Shown here: piece by piece, positions 57,409 to 64,000 of the stretch
Numbering within the stretch: the stretch's first letter is position 1
Layout of the letters: each line of letters begins with the position of its first letter
Assembly (NCBI RefSeq): GCF_000213655.1
Contig: NC_015554.1
Span: 2,790,001-2,854,000, forward strand
Length of the DNA: 64,000 nt
Reading direction: 5' to 3'
From: Alteromonas naphthalenivorans
Lineage (GTDB): Bacteria; Pseudomonadota; Gammaproteobacteria; Enterobacterales; Alteromonadaceae
Program-made: the position numbers and the translations under genes
Notes under the pieces: generated by a model
What the model was told of the DNA's origin: nothing
Database searches by the model: none
The model's input: the letters and a program-made list of their open reading frames with translations, nothing else

Positions 57409-58584
57409 CTACATGAGGTGCTTACGCTTACAGAAAAACAAGGAAGCCGCCCCTATCGCCGAGAACACCGCTGCGGTGGCAAAGGTTTCGTACGCGTTGG
57501 CTCCTTGGTCCCATTGCTGCCCTGCCATATAGTTACCGAACGCACCACCGAACCCAAATGCCACACTAATATAAATGGCTTGACCTCGGCTGTGAAATGC
57601 AGGTGGTAAAAATTGATGAATGAAGTGCACAGACACCGCATGGGTTAACCCGAAACTGAGTGCATGAATAACTTGGCTGAGTAATATCACCGCCATGCTA
57701 TCGGCAGCAGATGCTAATGCGTACCAACGCAGTGCGGTTAATAACAAGCTGGCGAATAACAGATTCCACACGCCAAAACGTGCAGTTAAACGGCTAGCAA
57801 TAAGAAAAATACCCACTTCAACCAGTACGCCCAGGGCGATAAATAAACCAGTTTGCTGACCGCTGTAGCCAAGGTCGCGCATATACAACGCGAAAAAGCC
57901 GTAATAGGCTCCGAAGCTAATTTGTAAGCATATAGAAGCAAAGATGAAAACTACAAACGGGCGCTGTTTGGCGTACTGCCAAATACTGCCTACGGCCGTG
58001 TGTTTCTCGGCACTGGCTTTAGGCGCTTGAATGAATAACGTGGTCACGAACAACAGCAATAACACGCCCACACTCGCTATTACTGGCGTTTCAGTAGAAA
58101 AGCTATCTAAGGCTTTACCTACACCTACCGTTAAGCATATAAAGCCAATGCTTCCCCACAACCTTATAAGCCCGTAGCTGGCTTTAGTGCCTTCTACTGA
58201 CTTCATGGTGATAACCTCTAATTGAGGTAGTACCGCGGTCCAAAACATCATCATTAAGCCGAAAGAAAGGGTAAGCCCCCAAAATCCTTCGAACAAGAAT
58301 ACGGAACAGAAAGTTGCCACGGTAAGAAAACTACCCAGCCTTAACACACTCACCGCGTTGCCTTTTTTATCAGCAATGCCCGCCCATATTCCTGGCCCTA
58401 AGATACGTGCAAGGGTTATCACTGCAAAAAGCTCCCCTATTTCAGCAGAGCTAAAACCACGACCATCGAGAAATATTCCCAAGTAAGGGACCAAAACACC
58501 TAACTGACCAAAGTACAGCCAATAGGTTAACGCGAGAACAATGAGTGATTTATGGTTAGCAAAAGGCAATTTAGCGAATGGCAC
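57409..58584 (-). CDS. MFS transporter, HcaT/MFS_1-like
   Basis: A 391-residue, 12-helix major facilitator of the LacY/HcaT-like branch (MFS_1_like). The first helix ALTYWLYFGQLGVLVPYLGI and the loop GLFAVIT/ARILGPGIWAGIADKKG region are typical, and LSFGLTHAVSVHFIHQFLPP is a family segment in the second half. HcaT-type members take up aromatic acids such as 3-phenylpropionate; substrate here is unknown. Translation starts at GTG (58584) with GGAG 7 bases upstream. A large palindrome lies in its leader; aroC is upstream on the same strand. Confidence 0.88.
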   Translation of the reverse strand: MPFAKLPFANHKSLIVLALTYWLYFGQLGVLVPYLGIFLDGRGFSSAEIGELFAVITLARILGPGIWAGIADKKGNAVSVLRLGSFLTVATFCSVFLFEGFWGLTLSFGLMMMFWTAVLPQLEVITMKSVEGTKASYGLIRLWGSIGFICLTVGVGKALDSFSTETPVIASVGVLLLLFVTTLFIQAPKASAEKHTAVGSIWQYAKQRPFVVFIFASICLQISFGAYYGFFALYMRDLGYSGQQTGLFIALGVLVEVGIFLIASRLTARFGVWNLLFASLLLTALRWYALASAADSMAVILLSQVIHALSFGLTHAVSVHFIHQFLPPAFHSRGQAIYISVAFGFGGAFGNYMAGQQWDQGANAYETFATAAVFSAIGAASLFFCKRKHLM

Positions 58585-58606
58585 TGCACAACTCCGTATG
58601 CGATAG

Positions 58607-58632
58607 CGCCACAGGTAACGTTACCTGTGGCG
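58607..58632. promoter_or_regulatory. Perfect 26-bp palindrome in the MFS gene leader
   Basis: CGCCACAGGTAAC and its exact reverse complement abut at CG (58607-58632). A -10-like TATAAT lies on the minus strand at 58659-58664, so the palindrome sits about 20 bases after a possible start of transcription and 22 bases before the GTG. It could be an operator for a LacI-type regulator or an RNA hairpin in the leader; it is not followed by a T tract. Confidence 0.7.
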
Positions 58633-58684
58633 TATGAAGGGGATAAGCTGGATGGTATATTATACTGACGCGCTGTTTTCTTAT

Positions 58685-58728
58685 CGCTTAGTTAGCGCTT
58701 AGTTAGCGCTTAGTTAGCGCTTATTCAG
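58685..58728. repeat. 11-bp tandem repeat CGCTTAGTTAG x 3 plus a degenerate copy
   Basis: Three perfect copies start at 58685, 58696 and 58707; a fourth, CGCTTATTCAG at 58718, contains the aroC stop codon. The repeat lies at the 3' end of aroC on its coding strand. Confidence 0.9.
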
Positions 58729-59839
58729 CTTTACCTGCCTGACCTGCCTGACCTGCAATAGCTACGGTAGTCGATACCACAGAAGCGTTTTGCGCACGGT
58801 GACGCAAGTAGTGATCCATCAATACAATCGCCATCATCGCTTCAGCAATAGGCACCGCACGAATACCGACACAAGGGTCGTGACGACCTTTGGTGATGAT
58901 TTCGATTTCTTCACCCTGCTTGTTGATGGTTTTACCTGGCACTGAAATACTAGATGTTGGTTTAAGTGCCATATGTACTTCAAGATCTTGTCCTGTTGAA
59001 ATACCGCCTAATACGCCACCCGCATGGTTTGATTGGAAACCTTCAGGTGAAAGCGTATCTCGGTGCTCACTGCCTTTTTGGTTAATAACCTCAAAACCGT
59101 CGCCAATCTCTACGCCTTTAACCGCATTAATGCCCATCATAGCGTGCGCAATATCGGCATCTAATCTATCGAATACTGGCTCGCCCAAACCCACTGGTAC
59201 GTTTTTTACCACGACTGAAACTTTAGCACCGATGCTATCGCCAGATTTCTTTAGCTCGCGCATGTATTCATCTAGCGCTTCGAGTTTGCTTTCATCAGGG
59301 CAGAAAAAAGGATTGGTATTCGTCACCGCATGGTCAACGTTTTCAACGCTAATAGGCCCTAATTGAGAAAGGTAGCCATGTACTTCAACGCCATGCACTT
59401 CTTTTAAATACTTTTTGGCAATACCACCCGCAGCAACACGTACCGCAGTTTCACGGGCAGACGAGCGACCACCACCACGATAATCACGTGAACCATACTT
59501 TTGATCGTAGGTATAATCGGCATGGCCTGGGCGAAAACGGTCGGCAATATTTGAGTAGTCTTGGCTTCGTTGATCTTTGTTTTTAATCAACAAACCAATA
59601 CTGGTACCCGTCGTTTTTCCTTCAAACACGCCAGACAAAATTTGCACTTCATCATCTTCACGACGGGCGGTGGTATAACGGGATGTACCAGGCTTACGTC
59701 TGTCTAAATCGCCCTGTAAATCAGCTTCACTTAACGTGAGGCCAGGAGGGCAACCATCAACAACACCGCCAATGGCGATACCGTGGCTTTCTCCAAATGT
59801 GGTAACGGTGAAGAGTTTTCCAAAGCTGTTGCCTGACAT
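58721..59839 (-). CDS. aroC: Chorismate synthase
   Basis: Last step of the shikimate pathway, EPSP to chorismate, with reduced FMN. The 372-residue protein carries [19 protein letters not shown] near the N-terminus, [14 protein letters not shown] in the middle and [20 protein letters not shown] further on. The C-terminus is an unusual Ala/Gly/Gln repeat ([11 protein letters not shown]), produced by a short 9-base repeat. It starts nine bases after the prmB stop, as in other gammaproteobacteria. Confidence 0.97.
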   Translation of the reverse strand: MSGNSFGKLFTVTTFGESHGIAIGGVVDGCPPGLTLSEADLQGDLDRRKPGTSRYTTARREDDEVQILSGVFEGKTTGTSIGLLIKNKDQRSQDYSNIADRFRPGHADYTYDQKYGSRDYRGGGRSSARETAVRVAAGGIAKKYLKEVHGVEVHGYLSQLGPISVENVDHAVTNTNPFFCPDESKLEALDEYMRELKKSGDSIGAKVSVVVKNVPVGLGEPVFDRLDADIAHAMMGINAVKGVEIGDGFEVINQKGSEHRDTLSPEGFQSNHAGGVLGGISTGQDLEVHMALKPTSSISVPGKTINKQGEEIEIITKGRHDPCVGIRAVPIAEAMMAIVLMDHYLRHRAQNASVVSTTVAIAGQAGQAGKAE

Positions 59840-59848
59840 AATCGAGAA

Positions 59849-60784
59849 TTAATCCTTGCTGTTAAAATAGTTTTTTAATGTTGAGCTGTTCACGGCAAAT
59901 ATCCCCTGCCCGCCATTTTCAAAGCTAAGCCAAATGACTTCAAGGCCTGGGAAACGAGTGTCCATGTGCACTTCGCTGTTACCCACTTCAATGAACAACC
60001 AGCCGTTATCGGTTAGGTATTGTGGTGCTTCACGCAGCATAATATCCACAAGTTCTAACCCGTCGTCTCCGGCTGCTAATGCAAGCTCGGGCTCGTGATG
60101 ATATTCATCAGGTAAGTCGGCCATGTCTTCAGCATCAACATAAGGTGGGTTTGATACGATTAAATCGTACTTCTGCCCGGTTAAATTAGTAAATAAATCA
60201 GAATGAATAGGGTAAACACGGTGACTTAATTGATGCTCTTGAATATTAATATCGGCCACTTCAAGGGCATCTTCGCTTATATCTACCGCATCAACCTGTG
60301 AGTCGGGGTACGCATGCGCAAGCGCAATAGCAATACAACCACCCCCTGTGCACATATCTAAAATATGCGACGGTGCTTCTTTAACGAAGGGCTCAAAATT
60401 ATTTTGAATCAGTTCTGCAAACGGAGAGCGAGGGATAAGCACGCGCTCATCAACGTAAAATGGCATGCCGCAAAACCAAGCTTCGTTGGTAATGTAAGGC
60501 AGAGGCATACGGGTTTGAACTCGTTTTAAAACAAGCTCAGCAATTTTTTCGCGCTCACTTTTTGTGAGTCTTGATGACAACATGCTGTCGCCAACATGCT
60601 CAGATAACGAATGCGGCAAGTGTAGCGCTTGCATGGTAAGGCTTAATGCTTCATCCCAAGCGTTATCGGTACCATGACCAAAATAGAGGGCGGCGTCGTT
60701 AAATCGACTGGTAGCCCACCGAATCATATCAAGTATGCTGTGTAAATCTTCGATGGCTTCTTCTAAGTAAAACTTGTCGGTCAT
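59849..60784 (-). CDS. prmB: Ribosomal protein L3 N5-glutamine methyltransferase
   Basis: Class I methyltransferase that modifies a glutamine of L3. The 311-residue protein has an N-terminal helical domain, SAM motif ILDMCTGGGCIAIALAHA (about 137-155), and the glutamine-binding NPPYVDAEDM (about 205). An adjacent VLIPRSPFAELI motif precedes SAM binding. It is upstream of aroC on the minus strand and divergent from smrB. Confidence 0.96.
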   Translation of the reverse strand: MTDKFYLEEAIEDLHSILDMIRWATSRFNDAALYFGHGTDNAWDEALSLTMQALHLPHSLSEHVGDSMLSSRLTKSEREKIAELVLKRVQTRMPLPYITNEAWFCGMPFYVDERVLIPRSPFAELIQNNFEPFVKEAPSHILDMCTGGGCIAIALAHAYPDSQVDAVDISEDALEVADINIQEHQLSHRVYPIHSDLFTNLTGQKYDLIVSNPPYVDAEDMADLPDEYHHEPELALAAGDDGLELVDIMLREAPQYLTDNGWLFIEVGNSEVHMDTRFPGLEVIWLSFENGGQGIFAVNSSTLKNYFNSKD

Positions 60785-60872
60785 AAGAGCTTGGGTACAT
60801 CAGGAATATGAAAGCTGGTATCATACCCAAAGATAACGCCTGCGCCCACGTTAATTTGCATATCGGTTCATA

Positions 60873-61466
60873 ATGAAAGCATTTAAAAAAGAACTAAAAG
60901 CCATGAAAAAAGGCATTGAGAAGCTAAAAGTGATTGAAGATACCTTCTCATTTGCTGATGCTGTGCAAGGTGTAAAGCCCATGGAGCAGGACAAGATTGT
61001 TCCGAATAAGAAAGTCGCCCTTGAAAAGAAAAAGCAATTAGCAGGGGTTAAAGACCTAAAAGGCAGTAAGCAAGTAGCGGCGAGTTTTAGTTTTTCCGAT
61101 ATGTACCAAGCCGTACTTCCGCAAGAAGGCCCCATGCGGTATTGCCGAGAAGGCGTGCCAACGCATGTACTAAAACAGCTTAGACGAGGAGACTATTCCC
61201 CTGAGTTTCTGCTGGATTTGCACGGTATGACCCGAGAAATGGCAAAAACAGAAATAGCCTCATTAATTTATACCGCCCGAAAAGAGTCGGTAGATTGTGT
61301 TTCTATTATGCACGGGTTTGGACAGGGCGTTTTAAAAAATGCACTCCCCCACTACTTAATACAGCATCCACACGTGAATGCTTTCCATCAAGCACCACTT
61401 GAATACGGCGGACAAGCGGCATTGCTTGTGTTGCTAGATGTGCCCACGCCAGAATATAAGCGATAG
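60873..61466 (+). CDS. smrB: Endonuclease SmrB
   Basis: Smr-domain endonuclease that cleaves mRNA at collided ribosomes (rescue factor). The 197-residue protein has the SmrB N-terminal region (SFADAVQGVKPMEQDK), FSFSDMYQ, and a Smr domain with LDLHGMT (about residue 111) and the later HGFGQGVLK; HPHVNAFHQAPLEYGG is the closing signature. It is divergent from prmB with about 88 bases between. Confidence 0.96.
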   Translation: MKAFKKELKAMKKGIEKLKVIEDTFSFADAVQGVKPMEQDKIVPNKKVALEKKKQLAGVKDLKGSKQVAASFSFSDMYQAVLPQEGPMRYCREGVPTHVLKQLRRGDYSPEFLLDLHGMTREMAKTEIASLIYTARKESVDCVSIMHGFGQGVLKNALPHYLIQHPHVNAFHQAPLEYGGQAALLVLLDVPTPEYKR

Positions 61467-61550
61467 TGAACGTAGTTATCGTTACTGAGTTTTTGACCTA
61501 TCATTTACCTAATTCATGTCAAACGCCGCGACTTACAGGCAAAACAATTT

Positions 61551-61676
61551 TTACTTATCAAGTTCTGCGCTGTTGTGCATAAATAGGTAGGTATAAAACA
61601 CGCCCATTCCAATAATAATACTAATACCTAAAAGCGAGCCCCATACAACGGGATCTGAAATCATACTTAGTAACAT
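61551..61676 (-). CDS. Small DUF3149-like membrane protein, 41 residues
   Basis: Encodes MLLSMISDPVVWGSLLGISI followed by the rest of a single hydrophobic helix and a short polar tail (HNSAELDK). The SDPVVWGSL-type start with one helix resembles DUF3149 proteins (PF11346). The ribosome site GAGGAG lies eight bases before ATG. Two FNR-type boxes upstream suggest expression at low oxygen. Function unknown. It was too short for ordinary ORF calling. Confidence 0.78.
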   Translation of the reverse strand: MLLSMISDPVVWGSLLGISIIIGMGVFYTYLFMHNSAELDK

Positions 61677-61706
61677 AGTGTTTCTCCTCACAGGGTTAAT
61701 AAGGTA

Positions 61707-61797
61707 ATGATAGCGATTTCTTGGCGAAGGTTTGTGATCTGGATCAAGTCTGAAATACGGTAAATAGGAGGGATGTAGAGAAGTTGATCGAGATCAA
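61707..61797 (-). promoter_or_regulatory. FNR-type boxes and promoter for the small membrane-protein gene
   Basis: A perfect FNR/ANR dyad TTGATCGAGATCAA lies at 61784-61797, and a one-mismatch dyad (GTGATCTGGATCAA) lies at 61734-61747, centres exactly 50 bases apart. On the minus strand -10-like TATCAT lies at 61712-61707, predicting a start near 61700. The nearer box is then centred at about -41, as in class II FNR promoters. Confidence 0.72.
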
Positions 61798-61829
61798 TGT
61801 ATAAAAAAATTAAAAATAACCCATAATGC

Positions 61830-61860
61830 CATTGCAAATCATTCTCATTTGCAATACATT
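61830..61860 (+). promoter_or_regulatory. Promoter with Fur-like box for a plus-strand small RNA
   Basis: -35 TTGCAA (61832-61837), 17-bp spacer and -10 TACATT (61855-61860). The spacer contains the inverted repeat TTGCAAAT / ATTTGCAA centred on a Fur-like core (AATGAGAATGATT on the reverse strand, 13 of 19 matches to the E. coli consensus by eye). Predicted transcript start is near 61867. Confidence 0.6.
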
Positions 61861-61866
61861 GTACAT

Positions 61867-61946
61867 GCCTGTTCGACGTAGGTTAAAAACGGTCTTGGCT
61901 TAGCGTCGTAAGGGGAGCAGACGCCCGTCTGTTCCCCTATTTTTTT
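61867..61946 (+). ncRNA. Candidate Fur-regulated small RNA, about 80 nt
   Basis: Bounded by the promoter at 61832-61860 and the strong terminator at 61911-61946. No gene on the plus strand lies between, and the only frames are trivially short (12 codons). An inner stem CGACG / CGTCG precedes the terminator hairpin. If Fur represses the promoter, the RNA would accumulate when iron is low, like RyhB in other bacteria, but I see no RyhB core sequence. Confidence 0.5.
61911..61946 (+). terminator. Strong plus-strand rho-independent terminator
   Basis: AGGGGAGCAGAC / GTCTGTTCCCCT form a 12-bp stem (one G-U pair) with a 4-nt loop, followed by ATTTTTTT. On the minus strand no comparable T tract follows, so it serves the plus strand and not the kinase gene ending at 61952. 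Confidence 0.9.
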
Positions 61947-61951
61947 GCCTG

Positions 61952-63340
61952 CTACTTTGTCGTTTTATCAATAATAAAACGCACACATAATCCCTTATCT
62001 TTTCGGTTTTGAATTACTAAGTGGCCATTATGCGCATCCGTTATTTCTCGGCATAGCGCTAACCCTAATCCACTCCCATTAGCTTTAGTGGAATAAAAAG
62101 GAACCAGCGCATTCGTCATCACGCTATCCGTCATGCCTTTTCCGCTATCGAGTACTTCAATAATAACTTGAGAAGCCGTTTGTTTAATGACGAGCTCCAC
62201 ATCCTGTGGGTCGCCTCCCGACTCATGGGCATTTTTAAGTAAGTTAATTAATAGCTGCTCTAATTGGACTGCATCGGCTTTCACCTCAACAGCCTCTTGC
62301 ATGGTTAACTTAAAGTCACATTGATTGCTGAGTTGCGCCGTTATTTTATCCCAATCAATTGTTGCTAAAACTGGTGGAGGCAATTTTGCAAATCTTCCAT
62401 ACCCTTGAACAAATTGGTTTAAGTGGGCGATACGTTCTTCAATAGTATGGAACACACGCACCAGACGGGCATCACCATTTTGTTGGCCTACAATTTGGCC
62501 GCTATGTAATAGGCTAGAAATAGGCCCCAAGGAATTATTGAGCTCGTGACTAATTACTCTTATTACCTTTTTCCACACCGATACTTCTTGTCGGTTAAGC
62601 TCTCGCGTCATTTGCTTAAGAATATACAGTCGGTGAGTTTGGTTATTTAATAAAAACGTTCCTGTAGACATATGCCATGTTTGAATGCCGCTAGCCCCCT
62701 GAGGCAAAGTGAATAGCCCTTCTCGATTTTCTAGCAAAACATCTTTTAGCGTGTCTGGTTTATTGTTAAGTAAAGTGCCGAGGGTGTAACCTTCCAAGCT
62801 TCTGGTACCCGAACTGCTAGCACCCAACCTACTGGCGCCCAACTTATTTGCACCAGCGCCATTTTCCTCAGAGCCAGTATCCTCCATCCTAGTTGTTGGA
62901 TGGAAGAACTCGCAGGCTTGGCGGTTACTTAGCACCACATGCTTCTGATCGTTCACTAATAATAAAACGTCAGGTGAACTATGCAGCACTTTATCTAGCA
63001 TTAGCTCTCGTTGATACAACCACTGCTTTTCTCGGCGAAGGGTTTCTGCGGTATCGTTATAAAGCTGGAATAAGGTTTTAAACTCGTCGCTTGTTTTACA
63101 AGCCAGTGTTGACGAAAACTCACCGTCTTTAAAATTGAGCAAACCTATTTTAAGCGCCTCTAATTGTTTGTTTATTGGCGCTGTACAGACTTTGACTGCA
63201 AGTGCACATAAGCATAAAGACACAAGGACAAGCAAAGCTTTTTGAACAACCGACAGGTCGCTTACATACAACATAGGCGCCATACCTATTGCTGTGGCAC
63301 AAAGCGCAGCGACCCGAAGCTTATTTTTAATTAACCTCAC
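61952..63340 (-). CDS. Sensor histidine kinase, NtrY-like
   Basis: A 462-residue membrane kinase of a two-component system. Two N-terminal helices (about 10-28 and 32-52), a HAMP-like stretch, a PAS domain (about 110-240) and HisKA with H265 (VISHELNNSL) precede the HATPase domain (NLLKNAHESGG, DSGKGM, GSGLGLALC). The PAS domain contains an insert with repeated LGAS units (about 166-180). It overlaps the response regulator by four bases and lies downstream of it, forming one operon. Confidence 0.93.
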   Translation of the reverse strand: MRLIKNKLRVAALCATAIGMAPMLYVSDLSVVQKALLVLVSLCLCALAVKVCTAPINKQLEALKIGLLNFKDGEFSSTLACKTSDEFKTLFQLYNDTAETLRREKQWLYQRELMLDKVLHSSPDVLLLVNDQKHVVLSNRQACEFFHPTTRMEDTGSEENGAGANKLGASRLGASSSGTRSLEGYTLGTLLNNKPDTLKDVLLENREGLFTLPQGASGIQTWHMSTGTFLLNNQTHRLYILKQMTRELNRQEVSVWKKVIRVISHELNNSLGPISSLLHSGQIVGQQNGDARLVRVFHTIEERIAHLNQFVQGYGRFAKLPPPVLATIDWDKITAQLSNQCDFKLTMQEAVEVKADAVQLEQLLINLLKNAHESGGDPQDVELVIKQTASQVIIEVLDSGKGMTDSVMTNALVPFYSTKANGSGLGLALCREITDAHNGHLVIQNRKDKGLCVRFIIDKTTK

Positions 63341-64000
63341 GATTTATAATCAATTCCATATTTATCTAGCCGGCGGTAAAGCGCTTGTCTGGATAACCCT
63401 AAGTACCTTGCCACTTTAGATATAGTGCCGTTAAATTCTGTAAGCGCCGCCTCAATCTCTGATTTGCTCGGCTCTTTTCCCCCTTTTCGCTCTGTATTCA
63501 CCTCACCGCTAATAGAGGGTAAACCGAAGTCATCAGCATCCAGCGTACCATCTGGATGTAATATACTGACTCGTCGACATACATTTTCAAGCTCACGCAC
63601 ATTTCCTGGCCACGCATAGGCTTGTAGCGCCTGCTGCCCAGTGAGGCTAATATCTCGACCTGGTAAAAAATGCTTTGCTAAGGCCAACACATCATCTCCT
63701 CGCTCATTAAGGGGCGGCACATTAATTTCGATGACATTGAGGCGATAAAACAAATCCTCGCGAAATGCGCCGTTTGCGATGTCGCGAGTTAAATCAGAAT
63801 TGGTGGCCGATATTATCCTTACGTCTGTTTTTTGTGTTTTCACCGACCCTAGCTTTTCAAATTCACCCGTTTGCAATACGCGCAATAATTTGACCTGGCC
63901 TGACAGCGGCAAATTGCCGATTTCATCTAAAAACAAGGTTCCTTGGTGGGCGGCTTCAAAACGGCCAATTCGCGTTTTGTTAGCGCTGGTAAACGCGCCG
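63337..64000 (-). CDS. Sigma-54-dependent response regulator, 5' part missing
   Basis: The window edge cuts the gene; about 220 C-terminal residues are visible. The AAA+ domain is entered at GAFTSANKTRIGRFEAAH, where the sigma-54 contact loop reads GAFTSA instead of the consensus GAFTGA. Walker B TLFLDEIGNLPL and the R-finger region RLNVIEINVPPL follow. The C-terminal Fis-type helix-turn-helix (TISKVARYLGLSRQALYRRL) binds DNA. An NtrC-like receiver domain is expected beyond the edge. Overlaps the kinase start by four bases. Confidence 0.92.
   Translation of the reverse strand, partial: GAFTSANKTRIGRFEAAHQGTLFLDEIGNLPLSGQVKLLRVLQTGEFEKLGSVKTQKTDVRIISATNSDLTRDIANGAFREDLFYRLNVIEINVPPLNERGDDVLALAKHFLPGRDISLTGQQALQAYAWPGNVRELENVCRRVSILHPDGTLDADDFGLPSISGEVNTERKGGKEPSKSEIEAALTEFNGTISKVARYLGLSRQALYRRLDKYGIDYKS

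Noticed and set aside
61864..61902. 12-codon frame inside the candidate sRNA
   Set aside because: No ribosome site and it would begin before the predicted transcript start.

Overview
The window reads as chromosomal DNA of a marine gammaproteobacterium, most likely Alteromonas or a close Alteromonadaceae relative. This is inferred from gene content and order, not from a database search: an RNF (rnfABCDGE-nth) operon, a sodium-type flagellar motY next to rnt, paired TonB-dependent receptors with a FecI/FecR module, several secreted peptidases, and moderate GC. No prophage, insertion sequence, CRISPR array or rRNA operon was seen. The cysD gene is cut by the left edge and a sigma-54 response regulator gene by the right edge.

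Layout. 1-4.9 kb: sulfate assimilation operon cysD-cysC-cysQ-cysN plus an SLC13-type permease. 5.1-9.5 kb: YIP1-family membrane protein, DUF3025 protein, M28 peptidase lipoprotein and an RMD1/DUF155 protein. 9.9-14 kb: asnB, a periplasmic binding-like protein, then divergent queE and queC (queuosine precursor synthesis). 14-19.4 kb, minus strand: two small membrane proteins, a LysR regulator, uvrB and a MATE exporter. 19.4-20.6 kb: about 1 kb of non-coding DNA with a GATC- and DnaA-box-rich segment resembling a replication origin, followed by two tandem tRNA-Asn genes. 20.8-27.8 kb: rnfABCDGE-nth. 28-36.4 kb: hydrolases and peptidases (alpha/beta hydrolase, S9, M28, esterase-TPR) and a 7TM-GGDEF diguanylate cyclase. 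36.9-42.3 kb: cold-shock protein, gloA, a glycerophosphodiester phosphodiesterase, motY, rnt, a 2-Cys peroxiredoxin and an iron-regulated bfd. 42.4-49.9 kb, minus strand: TonB receptor with STN domain, FecR, ECF sigma factor, then a paralogous TonB receptor without STN. 50.2-56.7 kb: grxD, sodB and the prkA-yeaH-spoVR stress module. 57.4-61.5 kb: MFS transporter, aroC, prmB and smrB. 61.5-64 kb: a small DUF3149-like membrane protein with two FNR-type boxes, a candidate Fur-controlled small RNA, and an NtrY/NtrC-like two-component system.

How the parts fit: sulfur assimilation, RNF electron transport with Nth repair, iron and oxidative stress (bfd, grxD, sodB, peroxiredoxin, FecIR receptors, Fur boxes) and secreted proteolysis dominate. 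The observations most worth following are the candidate Fur-repressed sRNA at 61867-61946, the origin-like segment at 19869-20040, the FNR-controlled small membrane protein gene, shared inverted-repeat half-sites upstream of the two TonB receptors, a 26-bp perfect palindrome in the leader of the MFS gene, and a terminator embedded in the first codons of a membrane-protein gene.
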